The notes: generated by a model from the sequence alone, not told the origin. A stretch of DNA of 64,000 nucleotides from JAGSOU01 sp049974865 (GCA_049974865.1 JBNGCX010000013.1:1-64000), one strand, 5' to 3'; shown: positions 1 through 10,035, counted from the first letter of the stretch. Numbers and translations are program-made.

Positions 1-132
1 GGCCGCGCCCGACCCTCCTCCCCGGGAGGGCGCCTGGGCGATGACATACGCCGCCCAGCCGTCATCCGGGGCTTTGGGATAAAACGCCAACCACAAGCCT
101 GCGGAGGCGCCCACCCAGGGTCGGGCGCGGCC
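1..132 (+). ncRNA. ssrS: 6S RNA (SsrS), 5' end at or beyond window edge
   Basis: Bases 1-16 and 117-132 are perfect reverse complements (GGCCGCGCCCGACCCT with its partner), so the segment folds into one long closed hairpin. Inner pairing continues between GGGCGCC on the 5' side and GGCGCCC on the 3' side. The 3' half carries AGCCTGCGGAGGC, matching the conserved AGCCUGCGGCGGC of E. coli 6S RNA, and the 5' half carries CGATGACATAC, resembling its CGAUAUUUCAUAC. 6S RNA binds sigma70 RNA polymerase as an open-promoter mimic. The true 5' end may lie left of base 1. The identification rests on motif and fold recognition; no covariance search was run. Confidence 0.72.
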
Positions 133-285
133 CTCGTCTCTGCGCGTGGATGCTGCGAATGGGCGTGGGCCGGCTGAAATGGGCGCCGCGCTACTGCCAC
201 CGGCTGTATCTGCAGCATTCCGCCTGGGGGCTTGTCCAAAAGCGGATGCACTATACCATAGCGGGTATTCTGCCGGAGCCCCGCC

Positions 286-1368
286 ATGACCGCGCCAAGA
301 CATTCCGACGACATCCAGATCACCAACTGCCACGTGCACACTTTCACCACGGCGCACACGCCGCTCTATTTCCCGCACCGGGCGGTGGCGCTCTTCCGGC
401 TGATGCCGGGGCTGGTGCGCTTCCTGCGCTGGGCCTTCCGCTATCTGCCGTGGGAGTCGGTCTACGATTTCCTGGTGCGGATCGAGAATTTCCACCGCAC
501 CGGCAACCGGGGCACGCAGGAAAAGGTGTTCAAGGAACTTCTGCATTACTATCCCAGCGACGCGCGCTTCGTGGTGCTGCCCATGGACATGGCGCAGATC
601 GGCCACGGGCCGGTGCAGCAGGATATCCGCGACCAGCACGACGGGCTGGCGGCGCTGGCGCAGGACCCTCAATATGCCGGCCGCATCATTCCCTTCGCCA
701 CCGTATTTCCCGACCGGGCCGAGGCCGCGCACGAATTCCGCCGCTGCATCGAGGAACTGGGGTTCAGGGGGCTGAAGCTCTACCCCAAGCTGGGCTATGC
801 CCCCGACCACCCCGTGCTGATGCAGGAGATCTACCCGCTTTGCGTCGAACACGGTCTGCCCGTGGTCACCCATTGCTCGCGCGGGGGCGTCTACGGCAAG
901 GGCTGGAGCCGGGCGCAGCAGGACGCGGTGACCGACCCGCGCGCCTATATCCCGGTGATGCAGGCCTTTCCCGAACTGCGCCTGAACCTCGCCCATTTCG
1001 GCGGCGACCAGGTCTGGAAGGCCTACCTGACCGACGGATTCGACCCCGACGACCCGCAGGCGCGCGAAAAGAACTGGGTGTCGCTGATCGCCGACATGAT
1101 CCGGTCGGGCGACTACCCGAACCTCTATACCGATATCTCCTACACCATCTTCAAGTTCTCCGAATACATGCCGCTTTTGCGGCTCTACCTCGAAAACGAC
1201 CGGATGAAGGAGAAGGTGCTGTTCGGGTCCGATTTCTACATGACCCGGCAGGAGGTGCTTTCGGAAAAGGCCGTCTCGATCCGCCTGCGCGACGCGCTGG
1301 GCGAGCCGCTGTTCCGCCAGATCGCCGAGACAAACCCGCGCCGCTGGCTGGGCGAGCCGCCCTTGTAG
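286..1368 (+). CDS. Amidohydrolase-family metal-dependent hydrolase
   Basis: This 360-residue protein has the TIM-barrel amidohydrolase pattern. A metal-binding HxH pair lies at H16/H18 (NCHVHTF), further histidines at H196 (VTHCSRGG) and H237 (NLAHFGG), and an aspartate at D316 (GSDFYM). These match the metal and catalytic ligands of the amidohydrolase 2 (PF04909-like) group, whose members hydrolyse or decarboxylate small organic acids. There is no signal peptide, so it should be cytoplasmic. It stands alone between the 6S RNA and aroA. A longer overlapping ORF from 150 is a shadow frame. The substrate cannot be read from the sequence. Confidence 0.85.
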   Translation: MTAPRHSDDIQITNCHVHTFTTAHTPLYFPHRAVALFRLMPGLVRFLRWAFRYLPWESVYDFLVRIENFHRTGNRGTQEKVFKELLHYYPSDARFVVLPMDMAQIGHGPVQQDIRDQHDGLAALAQDPQYAGRIIPFATVFPDRAEAAHEFRRCIEELGFRGLKLYPKLGYAPDHPVLMQEIYPLCVEHGLPVVTHCSRGGVYGKGWSRAQQDAVTDPRAYIPVMQAFPELRLNLAHFGGDQVWKAYLTDGFDPDDPQAREKNWVSLIADMIRSGDYPNLYTDISYTIFKFSEYMPLLRLYLENDRMKEKVLFGSDFYMTRQEVLSEKAVSIRLRDALGEPLFRQIAETNPRRWLGEPPL

Positions 1369-1437
1369 AAATCGCAGTGGACCCTGCGGGGGGCTTTCGA
1401 TAATCCTTCGGGCGCAGCCACACCTGAAGGAGTGCCC

Positions 1438-2790
1438 ATGTCCGGCCACGGTGACCCCATCCCGATGACCTCCCGCAGATCCGGCCCGCTGACAGGCGAG
1501 GCGCATGTGCCGGGGGACAAGTCGATCAGCCACCGCTCGCTGATCCTGGGCGCCATGGCGGTGGGCGAGACCCATATCACCGGGCTGCTGGAAGGGCAGG
1601 ACGTGCTGGACACGGCGCGCGCCATGCGCGCCTTCGGGGCCGAGCTGACGCATCACGGCACCGGCGAATGGACGGTCAGCGGCGTGGGCGTCGGCGGCTT
1701 TGCCGAGCCCGCGGACGTGATCGACTGCGGCAATTCCGGCACCGGCGTGCGGCTGATCATGGGGGCGATGGCGACCTCGCCCATCACCGCGACCTTCACC
1801 GGCGACGCCTCGCTGCGCAGCCGGCCGATGGGGCGGGTGACCGATCCGCTGGCCCTGTTCGGGGCGCGCGCCTACGGGCGTAGCGGCGGGCGGTTGCCGA
1901 TGACCGTCGTCGGCGCGGCCGAGCCGGTGCCGGTGCGCTACACCGTGCCCGTGCCCTCGGCCCAGGTGAAATCGGCCGTGCTGCTGGCCGGGCTGAACGC
2001 GCCGGGCGAGACGGTGGTGATCGAGAAAGAGGCCACGCGCGATCATACCGAGCGGATGTTGGCCGGCTTTGGCGCGCAGTGCCGGTGCGAGGACAGCGAC
2101 GAGGGTCGGGTCATCACGCTGACCGGCCAGCCCGAGCTGCTGCCGCAGACCATAGTGGTGCCGCGCGATCCCAGCTCGGCGGCCTTCCCGGTCTGCGCCG
2201 CGCTGATCGTCGAGGGCTCGGACGTGCTGGTGCCCAATATCGGGCTGAATCCGACCCGCGCGGGGCTGTTCACCACGCTTCAGGAGATGGGTGCCGACCT
2301 GGCATTCGAGAACATGCGCGAGGAGGGCGGCGAGCCGGTCGCCGACCTGCGCGCGCGCTTCTCGCCCAACATGAAGGGCATCGAGGTGCCGCCCGGCCGC
2401 GCGCCCTCGATGATCGACGAATACCCGATCCTGTCGGTGGTGGCGGCCTTTGCCGAGGGCGCGACCGTGATGAAGGGGGTCAAGGAGTTGAGGGTCAAGG
2501 AAAGCGACCGGATCGACGCCATGGCGCGGGGGCTGGAGGCCTGCGGCGCTACCGTCGAGGAGGATGAAGATACCCTTATCGTGCACGGGATGGGGGCGGG
2601 CGGCCTGCCGGGGGGTGCGACCTGCGCCGCAAGGCTCGATCACCGGATCGCCATGTCTTTCCTCTGCGCCGGCATGGCGTCGCAACAGCCGGTTACGGTG
2701 GATGACGCCGCGCCCATCGCCACCTCCTTCCCGGTGTTCGAACCGTTGATGGAGAAGCTGGGTGCGCAACTGGTCCGGGCGACCCCGTGA
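1438..2790 (+). CDS. aroA: 3-phosphoshikimate 1-carboxyvinyltransferase (EPSP synthase), class II type
   Basis: AroA joins shikimate-3-phosphate and PEP in the shikimate pathway. The 450-residue protein shows GDKSISHRS near the N terminus, GNSGTGVRL, RAPSMIDEYPIL and RVKESDRI. It is closest to the class II enzymes typified by Agrobacterium CP4. The residue at the CP4 Ala100 position is Gly here (G101 in NSGT), as in glyphosate-sensitive enzymes. A GTG at 1432 is in frame, but GAAGGAG (1426-1432) sits five bases before ATG 1438, so 1438 is the better start. The stop overlaps the GTG of the next gene (GTGA), the first link in an aroA-membrane protein-cmk operon. Confidence 0.97.
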   Translation: MSGHGDPIPMTSRRSGPLTGEAHVPGDKSISHRSLILGAMAVGETHITGLLEGQDVLDTARAMRAFGAELTHHGTGEWTVSGVGVGGFAEPADVIDCGNSGTGVRLIMGAMATSPITATFTGDASLRSRPMGRVTDPLALFGARAYGRSGGRLPMTVVGAAEPVPVRYTVPVPSAQVKSAVLLAGLNAPGETVVIEKEATRDHTERMLAGFGAQCRCEDSDEGRVITLTGQPELLPQTIVVPRDPSSAAFPVCAALIVEGSDVLVPNIGLNPTRAGLFTTLQEMGADLAFENMREEGGEPVADLRARFSPNMKGIEVPPGRAPSMIDEYPILSVVAAFAEGATVMKGVKELRVKESDRIDAMARGLEACGATVEEDEDTLIVHGMGAGGLPGGATCAARLDHRIAMSFLCAGMASQQPVTVDDAAPIATSFPVFEPLMEKLGAQLVRATP

Positions 2791-3323
2791 CCCCGCGCCG
2801 CGCGGCATATGCGGCGCTCGTCATCGCGACGCTTTCCCTCTACGCGGTCATGCTGCTTTGGTCGCTGCCGCGCATCACCGAGGCGGCGGGCGGCCTGCCT
2901 GCCCCGGATATGCGCCCCGCGGGCTATTCCCATGACGAGGCCGTCGCCTTCCTGTCGGCGCTGGATGCCGACGCCCGGGCGTTCTACCTGTCGGTGCAGC
3001 ATCGCCTCGATGCGGTCTATCCGCTGTTCCTCGGCCTGACGCTGGGGCTGGCGCTGTGGCATCTGCTGCGCCGGGCGGCCTGGCCGCTGCGCGCGGGGGC
3101 GCTGCTGCTCTGCGCGGGGGTGACGGCGGCCGACTGGCTGGAGAATGCGCGGGTCGCGGCGCTGTTGCGGGCCGCGCCCGGAGAGGTGAGCGTGGACATG
3201 GTGGCCGCGGCGAGCCGCGCCAGCGTGGCGAAGGCGGCGCTGACCAGCCTGGCCCTGCTGGCGGTGTTCGGGCTTGGCGCGGCGCGCGGCATCGGACGGA
3301 TGAAGGGAGGACGGCGTGTCTGA
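2787..3323 (+). CDS. Putative four-helix membrane protein of unknown function
   Basis: This 178-residue protein is translationally coupled to aroA (GTG start overlapping its TGA) and overlaps cmk by 8 bases, so it belongs to the same operon. Four hydrophobic segments are visible at about residues 7-27, 79-95, 101-119 and 150-169, with a hydrophilic loop of about 50 residues between the first and second. No catalytic motif or known family signature is recognised. Placement between aroA and cmk may reflect only shared expression. The function is unknown. Confidence 0.8.
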   Translation: MTPRRAAYAALVIATLSLYAVMLLWSLPRITEAAGGLPAPDMRPAGYSHDEAVAFLSALDADARAFYLSVQHRLDAVYPLFLGLTLGLALWHLLRRAAWPLRAGALLLCAGVTAADWLENARVAALLRAAPGEVSVDMVAAASRASVAKAALTSLALLAVFGLGAARGIGRMKGGRRV

Positions 3324-3930
3324 CGGGTTTACGGTGGCCATCGATGGGCCTGCGGCGGCGGGCAAGGGGACGATCTCCAAGGCCGTGGCGGCGCATTTCG
3401 GGTTCGCCCATCTCGATACCGGGCTGCTTTACCGTGCCACGGGGCGGCGGATGCTGGACGGGCTCGATGCCGTGGAGGCGGCGCAGAGCCTGCGCCCGGA
3501 GGACCTGGAGCGCGACGATCTGCGCACGCCCGAGGTGGCCGAGGCCGCCAGCAAGGTGGCCGCGATCCCCAAGGTGCGCGCGGCGTTGGTGGATTTCCAG
3601 CGCGCCTTCGCCCGGCGCGCGGGCGGGGCGGTGCTGGACGGCCGCGACATCGGCACGGTGATCTGCCCGGGCGCCGAGGTGAAGCTCTTCGTCACCGCCA
3701 GCGCCGAAGTGCGCGCCGAACGCCGCTATCTGGAGTTGGCGGACACGGGCCATGACGTGACCCGCCATCAGGTGCTGGCCGATGTGAAGGCGCGCGACGC
3801 CCGCGACAGCGAACGCGCCGCGGCGCCCTTGAAACCGGCCGCCGACGCCGTCGTGCTGGACACCTCGGGCCTGTCGATCGACGAGGCCGTGGCGCGCGCC
3901 ATCGCGTTGGTGGCGGCCAGGCGGGGCTGA
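3316..3930 (+). CDS. cmk: Cytidylate kinase
   Basis: Cmk phosphorylates CMP and dCMP. The 204-residue protein opens with the P-loop AIDGPAAAGKGT (residues 8-19), followed by the CMP-site region HLDTGLLYRATG. Later come LDGRDIGTVICPGAEVKLF and a lid segment with RRYLEL and ARDARDSERAAAPL. The length fits the bacterial family, slightly at the short end. The start is GTG, preceded by GGGAGGA about five bases upstream inside the previous gene. The order aroA-cmk-rpsA is a common proteobacterial arrangement. Confidence 0.96.
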   Translation: MSDGFTVAIDGPAAAGKGTISKAVAAHFGFAHLDTGLLYRATGRRMLDGLDAVEAAQSLRPEDLERDDLRTPEVAEAASKVAAIPKVRAALVDFQRAFARRAGGAVLDGRDIGTVICPGAEVKLFVTASAEVRAERRYLELADTGHDVTRHQVLADVKARDARDSERAAAPLKPAADAVVLDTSGLSIDEAVARAIALVAARRG

Positions 3931-3974
3931 CAGGCGGCCGCGCAGGCCCCATATCGGGGGGCGGAGGTCGCGCC

Positions 3975-4646
3975 ATGCCGCATGGATTGTTTCTGAAACT
4001 GGGGCAGATCGCCCTGCTGTGCCTGCTGTTCGCAGCCGGCGGCGTCCGTGCCGCTGCTCCGGACGGCGGGCTGGCGCACGGGCTGCTCTGGCGCGACAGC
4101 CCCTTGGCGGCGGTCTTCCCGCTGGTGGTCAGGACGCCCGCGGGGCAGGATTTCTACCTGCGGGTCGAGGGTGCGGAGACCGGCACGGCGGTTCTGGCCG
4201 CCGGGATCACGGGCGGGCGTTTCTTCAGGGTCCTCGTGCCGCCGGGGCGCTATCGCCTCGATATCGCCCATGGTACGGATTGGCAGGGCGAGGACGCGCT
4301 CTTCGCCCCGGGGCCGAAGGCGGGGCGGCTGCGGGTCGAGACGCCGCTGGATTTCGGGGTCGAGGGGCTGGGACGAAAGGCCGGCCATGTCGTCACCCTG
4401 AGCCGGGGTGCGGACGGTTTCGACGTGGCGATCAAGGGGCAGGCGGTGTGCCAGCGGGTGACCACCCGGTTCATCCGCCCCGGACCGGGTGAAACCCGCG
4501 TGCCGGGCGTCGATCTGGACGGGGCCATCCCCGTGCCGGGCCCCTACAACCCGCCGCGCGCGCCGGACATGCCGCCCGACCCGGCGGCGCCGCTCACCGG
4601 GGCGCCCTATCTGGCTTATGGCATCCGCTCGGTGGTTTGCGACTGA
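3975..4646 (+). CDS. Predicted secreted protein of unknown function
   Basis: The 223-residue protein starts with a clear signal peptide (residues 1 to about 27, hydrophobic core IALLCLLFAAGGV, likely cleavage near VRAA). The mature part is beta-rich with repeated Gly and Pro and only two cysteines (in QAVCQR and the C-terminal VVCD), which could form a disulfide in the periplasm. The C terminus is proline-rich. It starts 44 bases after cmk and is followed by the rpsA promoter region. No known family is recognised. Confidence 0.72.
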   Translation: MPHGLFLKLGQIALLCLLFAAGGVRAAAPDGGLAHGLLWRDSPLAAVFPLVVRTPAGQDFYLRVEGAETGTAVLAAGITGGRFFRVLVPPGRYRLDIAHGTDWQGEDALFAPGPKAGRLRVETPLDFGVEGLGRKAGHVVTLSRGADGFDVAIKGQAVCQRVTTRFIRPGPGETRVPGVDLDGAIPVPGPYNPPRAPDMPPDPAAPLTGAPYLAYGIRSVVCD

Positions 4647-4682
4647 ACGGGCGGCGCGGCGCCGATTTCATCCCGCTTCCCC

Positions 4683-4711
4683 TTGCCCGCCTGGGGATAA
4701 GCCTGTATAGA
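4683..4711 (+). promoter_or_regulatory. Predicted sigma70-type promoter for rpsA
   Basis: TTGCCC (4683-4688), a 17-base spacer and TATAGA (4706-4711) form a good housekeeping promoter. It would give rpsA a 5' leader of about 160 bases. The leader contains an imperfect stem near TTGGGT...ACCAACCC, a plausible place for S1 autoregulation, but this is inference. Confidence 0.6.
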
Positions 4712-4876
4712 CGCCCCGTCGAAAGGGCGGGAACAGCCAGAAGACGCGGGCAGGGTCGGGGGATTCCACCGGCCCTTCGTGTTATTGGGTGTCTTCGCAA
4801 GAGTGACCAACCCGAAGACCGGCGGAGACAACCGCGCGGCCAGCTAAAGCGTTAAAGTAAAGGAAACCGAGACCAG

Positions 4877-6559
4877 ATGGCTCAAAACGCATCTATGGAG
4901 GAATTCGAAGCCCTCCTGAACGAAAGCTTCGAAATCGACACGCCGCAGGAAGGCAGCGTTGTCAAAGGCCGTGTGCTGGCAGTCGAAGCCGGCCAGGCCA
5001 TCATCGACGTGGGCTACAAGATGGAAGGCCGCGTCGATCTCAAGGAATTCGCAAGCCCCGGCGAAGCGCCGGAGATCGCCGTCGGCGACGAGGTCGAGGT
5101 CTATCTCGACCGCGTGGAGAACGCCCGTGGCGAGGCCGTCATCAGCCGTGACAAGGCCCGCCGCGAGGAAGCCTGGGATCGCCTGGAAAAAGCCTATGCC
5201 GACGAGCAGCGCGTCGAAGGCGCGATCTTCGGCCGCGTCAAGGGCGGCTTCACCGTCGACCTGGGCGGCGCCGTGGCCTTCCTGCCCGGTTCGCAGGTCG
5301 ATGTGCGCCCCGTGCGCGACGCCGGCCCGCTGATGGGCCTCAAGCAGCCCTTCCAGATCCTGAAAATGGACCGCCGCCGCGGCAACATCGTTGTCTCGCG
5401 CCGCGCAATCCTGGAAGAGAGCCGCGCCGAGCAGCGCGCCGAGGTCATCGCCAAGCTGTCCGAGGGCGACGTCGTCGAGGGCGTGGTCAAGAACATCACC
5501 GAATACGGCGCCTTCGTGGACCTGGGCGGTGTGGACGGCCTGCTGCACGTCACCGACATGGCCTGGCGCCGCGTCAACCACCCCTCCGAGATCCTGTCGA
5601 TCGGCGAGACCGTCAAGGTCCAGGTCATCAAGATCAACAAGGAAACCCACCGCATCAGCCTGGGCATGAAGCAGCTGCAGGCCGACCCGTGGGATACCGT
5701 GGAAGCCAAGTTCCCGCTGGGCACCGTCCACAAGGGCCGTGTCACCAACATCACCGACTACGGTGCTTTTGTTGAGCTGGAGCCCGGCGTCGAGGGGCTG
5801 GTGCACGTCTCGGAAATGTCCTGGACCAAGAAGAACGTGCACCCCGGCAAGATCGTCTCGACCTCGCAGGAGGTGGACGTCATGGTGCTGGAGATCGACA
5901 CCGCCAAGCGCCGCGTGTCGCTCGGTCTCAAGCAGTGCATGCGCAACCCGTGGGAAGTCTTCGCCGAAACCCACCCCGTGGGCACCGAGGTCGAGGGCGA
6001 GGTCAAGAACATCACCGAATTCGGTCTGTTCATCGGTCTCGACGACGACATCGACGGCATGGTGCACCTCTCCGACCTGAGCTGGGACCAGCGCGGCGAA
6101 GAGGCCATCCAGAACTACCACAAGGGCGACGTGGTCAAGGCCGTGGTCACCGAGGTGGATATCGAGAAAGAGCGTATCTCGCTGTCCATCAAGGCGCTGG
6201 AAGGCGACCCCTTCGCCGAGGCCATCGGCGGCGTGAAGCGCGGCTCGGTCATCACCGTGACCGTCACCGCGATCGAGGATGGCGGCATCGAGGTGGAATA
6301 CGAGGGCATGAAGTCCTTCATCCGCCGCTCCGACCTGTCGCGTGACCGTGCCGAGCAGCGCCCCGAGCGCTTCCAGGTCGGCGACAAGGTGGATGTCCGC
6401 GTCACCAACATCGACAGCAAGACCCGCCGCCTGGGCCTGTCGATCAAGGCACGCGAGATCGCCGAAGAGAAAGAGGCCGTCCAGCAGTACGGCTCGTCCG
6501 ACTCGGGCGCCTCGCTGGGCGACATCCTGGGCGCAGCGCTGAAGGGCGACAACGAGTAA
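4877..6559 (+). CDS. rpsA: 30S ribosomal protein S1
   Basis: S1 binds mRNA on the small ribosomal subunit. The 560-residue protein contains six S1/OB-fold repeats, seen as recurring patterns such as GVVKNITEYGAFVDLGGVDGL, with G-x-V-x-x-I or V-x-x-Y/F-G-A/L-F-V at each repeat start. The last four are the most alike. The length is typical of alphaproteobacterial S1. A run AAAGTAAAGGAAACC lies before ATG 4877. A strong terminator follows the stop within 30 bases, so the gene is probably monocistronic. Confidence 0.98.
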   Translation: MAQNASMEEFEALLNESFEIDTPQEGSVVKGRVLAVEAGQAIIDVGYKMEGRVDLKEFASPGEAPEIAVGDEVEVYLDRVENARGEAVISRDKARREEAWDRLEKAYADEQRVEGAIFGRVKGGFTVDLGGAVAFLPGSQVDVRPVRDAGPLMGLKQPFQILKMDRRRGNIVVSRRAILEESRAEQRAEVIAKLSEGDVVEGVVKNITEYGAFVDLGGVDGLLHVTDMAWRRVNHPSEILSIGETVKVQVIKINKETHRISLGMKQLQADPWDTVEAKFPLGTVHKGRVTNITDYGAFVELEPGVEGLVHVSEMSWTKKNVHPGKIVSTSQEVDVMVLEIDTAKRRVSLGLKQCMRNPWEVFAETHPVGTEVEGEVKNITEFGLFIGLDDDIDGMVHLSDLSWDQRGEEAIQNYHKGDVVKAVVTEVDIEKERISLSIKALEGDPFAEAIGGVKRGSVITVTVTAIEDGGIEVEYEGMKSFIRRSDLSRDRAEQRPERFQVGDKVDVRVTNIDSKTRRLGLSIKAREIAEEKEAVQQYGSSDSGASLGDILGAALKGDNE

Positions 6560-6587
6560 GCCCGGGGCTGACAGCCTGTAAACAGAG

Positions 6588-6620
6588 ACGGCCCCGCGAT
6601 CCGCGGGGCCGTTTTCGTTT
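6588..6620 (+). terminator. Rho-independent terminator of rpsA
   Basis: A perfect 11-bp stem, ACGGCCCCGCG (6588-6598) with CGCGGGGCCGT (6602-6612), has a three-base loop and is followed by TTTCGTTT. Confidence 0.92.
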
Positions 6621-6939
6621 CTGACCGGCCCGGGGCGCCCCGCGTCATGCAGCGCGCGTGCCCGCCCGGCCCCGGATGGAATAGGTGTATTAGACCGGCG
6701 CCGGGGAGGCATCGACAGGGCCCCATCGGGCTGCGGGCAACGGTGTTCGCCCGCCGCCCGGGGCCCGCTGACAGGTCCCGTGGGCGCCGGCGGCCCTTTC
6801 GGTCCGAATCATGGCCCCGGCCGCGCGCGGCGCGCGCCGGGGCTGGCGGCCACCGGGGTGCGGCGGGCCCCTCCCGGCCAAATTCGGGGGGAAATTTCCC
6901 TCCTGCCGCCGGTTTTCTCCGGCATTTCAATGCATTCTG
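6621..6939. other. Gene-free GC-rich spacer between rpsA and ihfB
   Basis: The stretch between the rpsA terminator and the ihfB promoter region is very GC-rich with several small self-complementary tracts, such as CCGGCCGCGCGCGGCGCGCG. No ORF with coding character, RNA gene or mobile element is recognised. Confidence 0.5.
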
Positions 6940-6968
6940 TTTCTCTGAGGAGAAAACCTGCCTATAGT
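6940..6968 (+). promoter_or_regulatory. Possible ihfB promoter
   Basis: A good -10 box TATAGT lies at 6963-6968. Seventeen bases upstream is only a weak -35 match, TTTCTC (6940-6945). The position, about 60 bases before the ihfB start, is suitable. Confidence 0.38.
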
Positions 6969-7028
6969 CTGCGCGACGAGACACGTAACCGGCGCACTGC
7001 CAAGCGCCATCTGCGGGGGGAGGTACCC

Positions 7029-7313
7029 ATGATCCGTTCCGAGCTGATCCAGAAAATCGCCGAGGAAAACCCCCATCTCTACCAACGCGATGTCGAGCGG
7101 ATCGTGAACACCATCTTCGAAGAGATCATCTCGGCCATGGCCCGCGGCGACCGGGTGGAGCTGCGCGGCTTCGGCGCCTTCTCGGTGAAGAAACGCGAAG
7201 CCCGCATCGGCCGGAACCCGCGCACCGGCGAGGCAGTCGAGGTTGAAGAGAAATACGTTCCGTTCTTTAAGACGGGCAAGTTGCTGCGCGAACGCCTGAA
7301 CGACGACAAGTAA
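7029..7313 (+). CDS. ihfB: Integration host factor subunit beta
   Basis: IhfB pairs with IhfA to bind and sharply bend DNA in replication, recombination and sigma54 transcription. The 94-residue protein begins MIRSELIQKIAEENP. It has the HU/IHF dimer core and the DNA-binding arm segment with IGRNPRTGE, where the intercalating proline lies. A much longer frame is open upstream, but GGGGGGAGG (7015-7023) directly before ATG 7029 and family length fix this start. It is followed within 10 bases by the lapA-like gene and then trpF. Confidence 0.97.
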   Translation: MIRSELIQKIAEENPHLYQRDVERIVNTIFEEIISAMARGDRVELRGFGAFSVKKREARIGRNPRTGEAVEVEEKYVPFFKTGKLLRERLNDDK

Positions 7314-7323
7314 CGGACATCCG

Positions 7324-7689
7324 ATGCGATACCTGCGCTACCTTTTCCTCGCGGTGCTGGCGATCTGCCTGATCACCGTGGCCCTGGCCAACCGCCAGGT
7401 CGTGACCCTGCGCCTGCTACCCGACGAGATGGCGGCCTTTTCCGGCATCTCCTGGGCGCTGGACCTGCCGCTCTTCCTGGTGGTGTTCCTGGGCATCGTG
7501 CTGGGGCTGCTGATCGGTTTCGTCTGGGAATGGCTGCGCGAGGCGCGGCTGCGCGCCGAGGCCGGCCGTGCCAAGCGCGAGGCCGCCACGCTGGAGCGCG
7601 AGGTCAAGCGCCTGAAGCACAGCCAGGCCGAGAGCGAGGGCAAGGACGAGGTCCTGGCCCTGCTCGAGGACGGCGGCAAGGCCGGGTGA
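7324..7689 (+). CDS. LapA-domain (DUF1049) membrane protein
   Basis: This 121-residue protein has two transmembrane helices (about residues 6-22 and 47-68) with the ALANRQVVTLRLLP linker typical of LapA/DUF1049 proteins. A charged, coiled-coil-like cytoplasmic tail follows (about 72-118). Relatives act in lipopolysaccharide assembly regulation (E. coli LapA), but the role here is not shown by sequence. It sits between ihfB and trpF; its TGA overlaps the trpF GTG, so the genes are coupled. Confidence 0.85.
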   Translation: MRYLRYLFLAVLAICLITVALANRQVVTLRLLPDEMAAFSGISWALDLPLFLVVFLGIVLGLLIGFVWEWLREARLRAEAGRAKREAATLEREVKRLKHSQAESEGKDEVLALLEDGGKAG

Positions 7690-8342
7690 GCAAGGGCGTG
7701 CCCAAGGATATCCGGGTCAAGATCTGCGGGCTGCGCGACGCGGCCGCCATCGCCGCGGCGGTAGGGGCGGGCGCGGCCTATGTCGGGTTCGTCTTCTTCC
7801 CGAAATCGCCGCGGGCCGTCACCCTCGACGAGGCCCGCCTGTTGGCCGCCGAGGTGCCGCCCGGCGTGGCCAAGGTGGCGCTGGTGGTCGATGCCGACGA
7901 CGCCACCCTGGACGAGATCGTCGCCAAGGTGCCGCTGGACATGCTGCAGCTTCACGGCAAGGAAAGCCCCGAGCGGGTGGCCGAGGTCAAGGACCGCTAT
8001 GGCCTGCCGGTGATGAAGGCCGTGGGCATCGCCGAGGAGGGCGACCTGCCTAGGCTGGCGGAATACGGCCGGGTGGCCGACCAGTTGCTGGTCGACGCCA
8101 AGCCACCCAAGGGGGCGGAGCTGCCCGGCGGCAACGCCATCGCCTTCGACTGGCGGCTGATCGCAAACCGGCGCTGGCCGGTGCCGTGGATGCTGGCCGG
8201 CGGGCTGACGCCCGAGAACGTGGCGCTGGCCATCCAGATGACCGGTGCGAAGCAGGTCGATGTCTCCTCCGGCGTGGAAAGCGCGCCAGGGGTGAAGGAC
8301 GCCGCGTTGATCCGCGAATTTATCAGGGAGGCCACGTCATGA
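7686..8342 (+). CDS. trpF: Phosphoribosylanthranilate isomerase
   Basis: TrpF performs the Amadori rearrangement of phosphoribosylanthranilate in tryptophan synthesis. The 218-residue TIM-barrel protein shows VKICGLRDA near the N terminus with the catalytic Cys, then YVGFVFFPKSPR, LQLHGKE, LLVDAKPP with the catalytic Asp, LAGGLTPENV and VDVSSGVE. The frame is open further upstream, but the family start and the GTGA overlap with the LapA gene place the start at GTG 7686. Its stop overlaps the next ATG (ATGA), giving a tightly coupled run to trpB. Confidence 0.96.
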   Translation: MSKGVPKDIRVKICGLRDAAAIAAAVGAGAAYVGFVFFPKSPRAVTLDEARLLAAEVPPGVAKVALVVDADDATLDEIVAKVPLDMLQLHGKESPERVAEVKDRYGLPVMKAVGIAEEGDLPRLAEYGRVADQLLVDAKPPKGAELPGGNAIAFDWRLIANRRWPVPWMLAGGLTPENVALAIQMTGAKQVDVSSGVESAPGVKDAALIREFIREATS

Positions 8343-8788
8343 GTGTGATTTTCCGCGAGGCCCGGCGCGAGGACGTGCCGGCGATCGTGGCCATGCTGGC
8401 CGACGACGCGCTGGGTGCGGCGCGCGAGGGCACGGATCTTGCGCCCTATCTGGCGGCCTTCGATGCCATGAAGGAAGAGGGCGGCAATCACCTGATCGTG
8501 GGCGAGCAGGACGGGCGCGTGGTGGCGACCTATCAGCTGACGTTCATCTCGGGGCTGTCGCTGCGCGCCGCGCGTCGGGCACAGATCGAAAGCGTCCGGG
8601 TGGCCTCGGACGCGCGCGGGGCTGGGCTGGGCGCGGAGATGATGCGCGATGCCGAGGTCCGCGCGCGCGCGGCTGGGTGTGGCCTGCTGCAGCTCACCAC
8701 CAACAAGAGCCGCGACCGCGCGCATGCGTTTTATGAGCGCATCGGCTTTACCGCGTCCCATATAGGATTTAAACGCAGTCTCGACTGA
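8339..8788 (+). CDS. GNAT-family N-acetyltransferase
   Basis: This 149-residue protein has the GNAT fold. The acetyl-CoA-binding motif A appears as VRVASDARGAGLGAEMM (R-x-x-G-x-G/A), followed by LQLTTNKSRDRAHAFYERIGF, the usual motif B with a Tyr. The start ATG overlaps the trpF stop (ATGA), so it is in the trpF-trpB transcript. Acetyltransferases of this type act on small amines or peptides; no link to tryptophan synthesis is evident, and the substrate is unknown. Confidence 0.88.
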   Translation: MSVIFREARREDVPAIVAMLADDALGAAREGTDLAPYLAAFDAMKEEGGNHLIVGEQDGRVVATYQLTFISGLSLRAARRAQIESVRVASDARGAGLGAEMMRDAEVRARAAGCGLLQLTTNKSRDRAHAFYERIGFTASHIGFKRSLD

Positions 8789-8802
8789 ACGGGAGACGGG
8801 CC

Positions 8803-10035
<1,233 letters not shown>

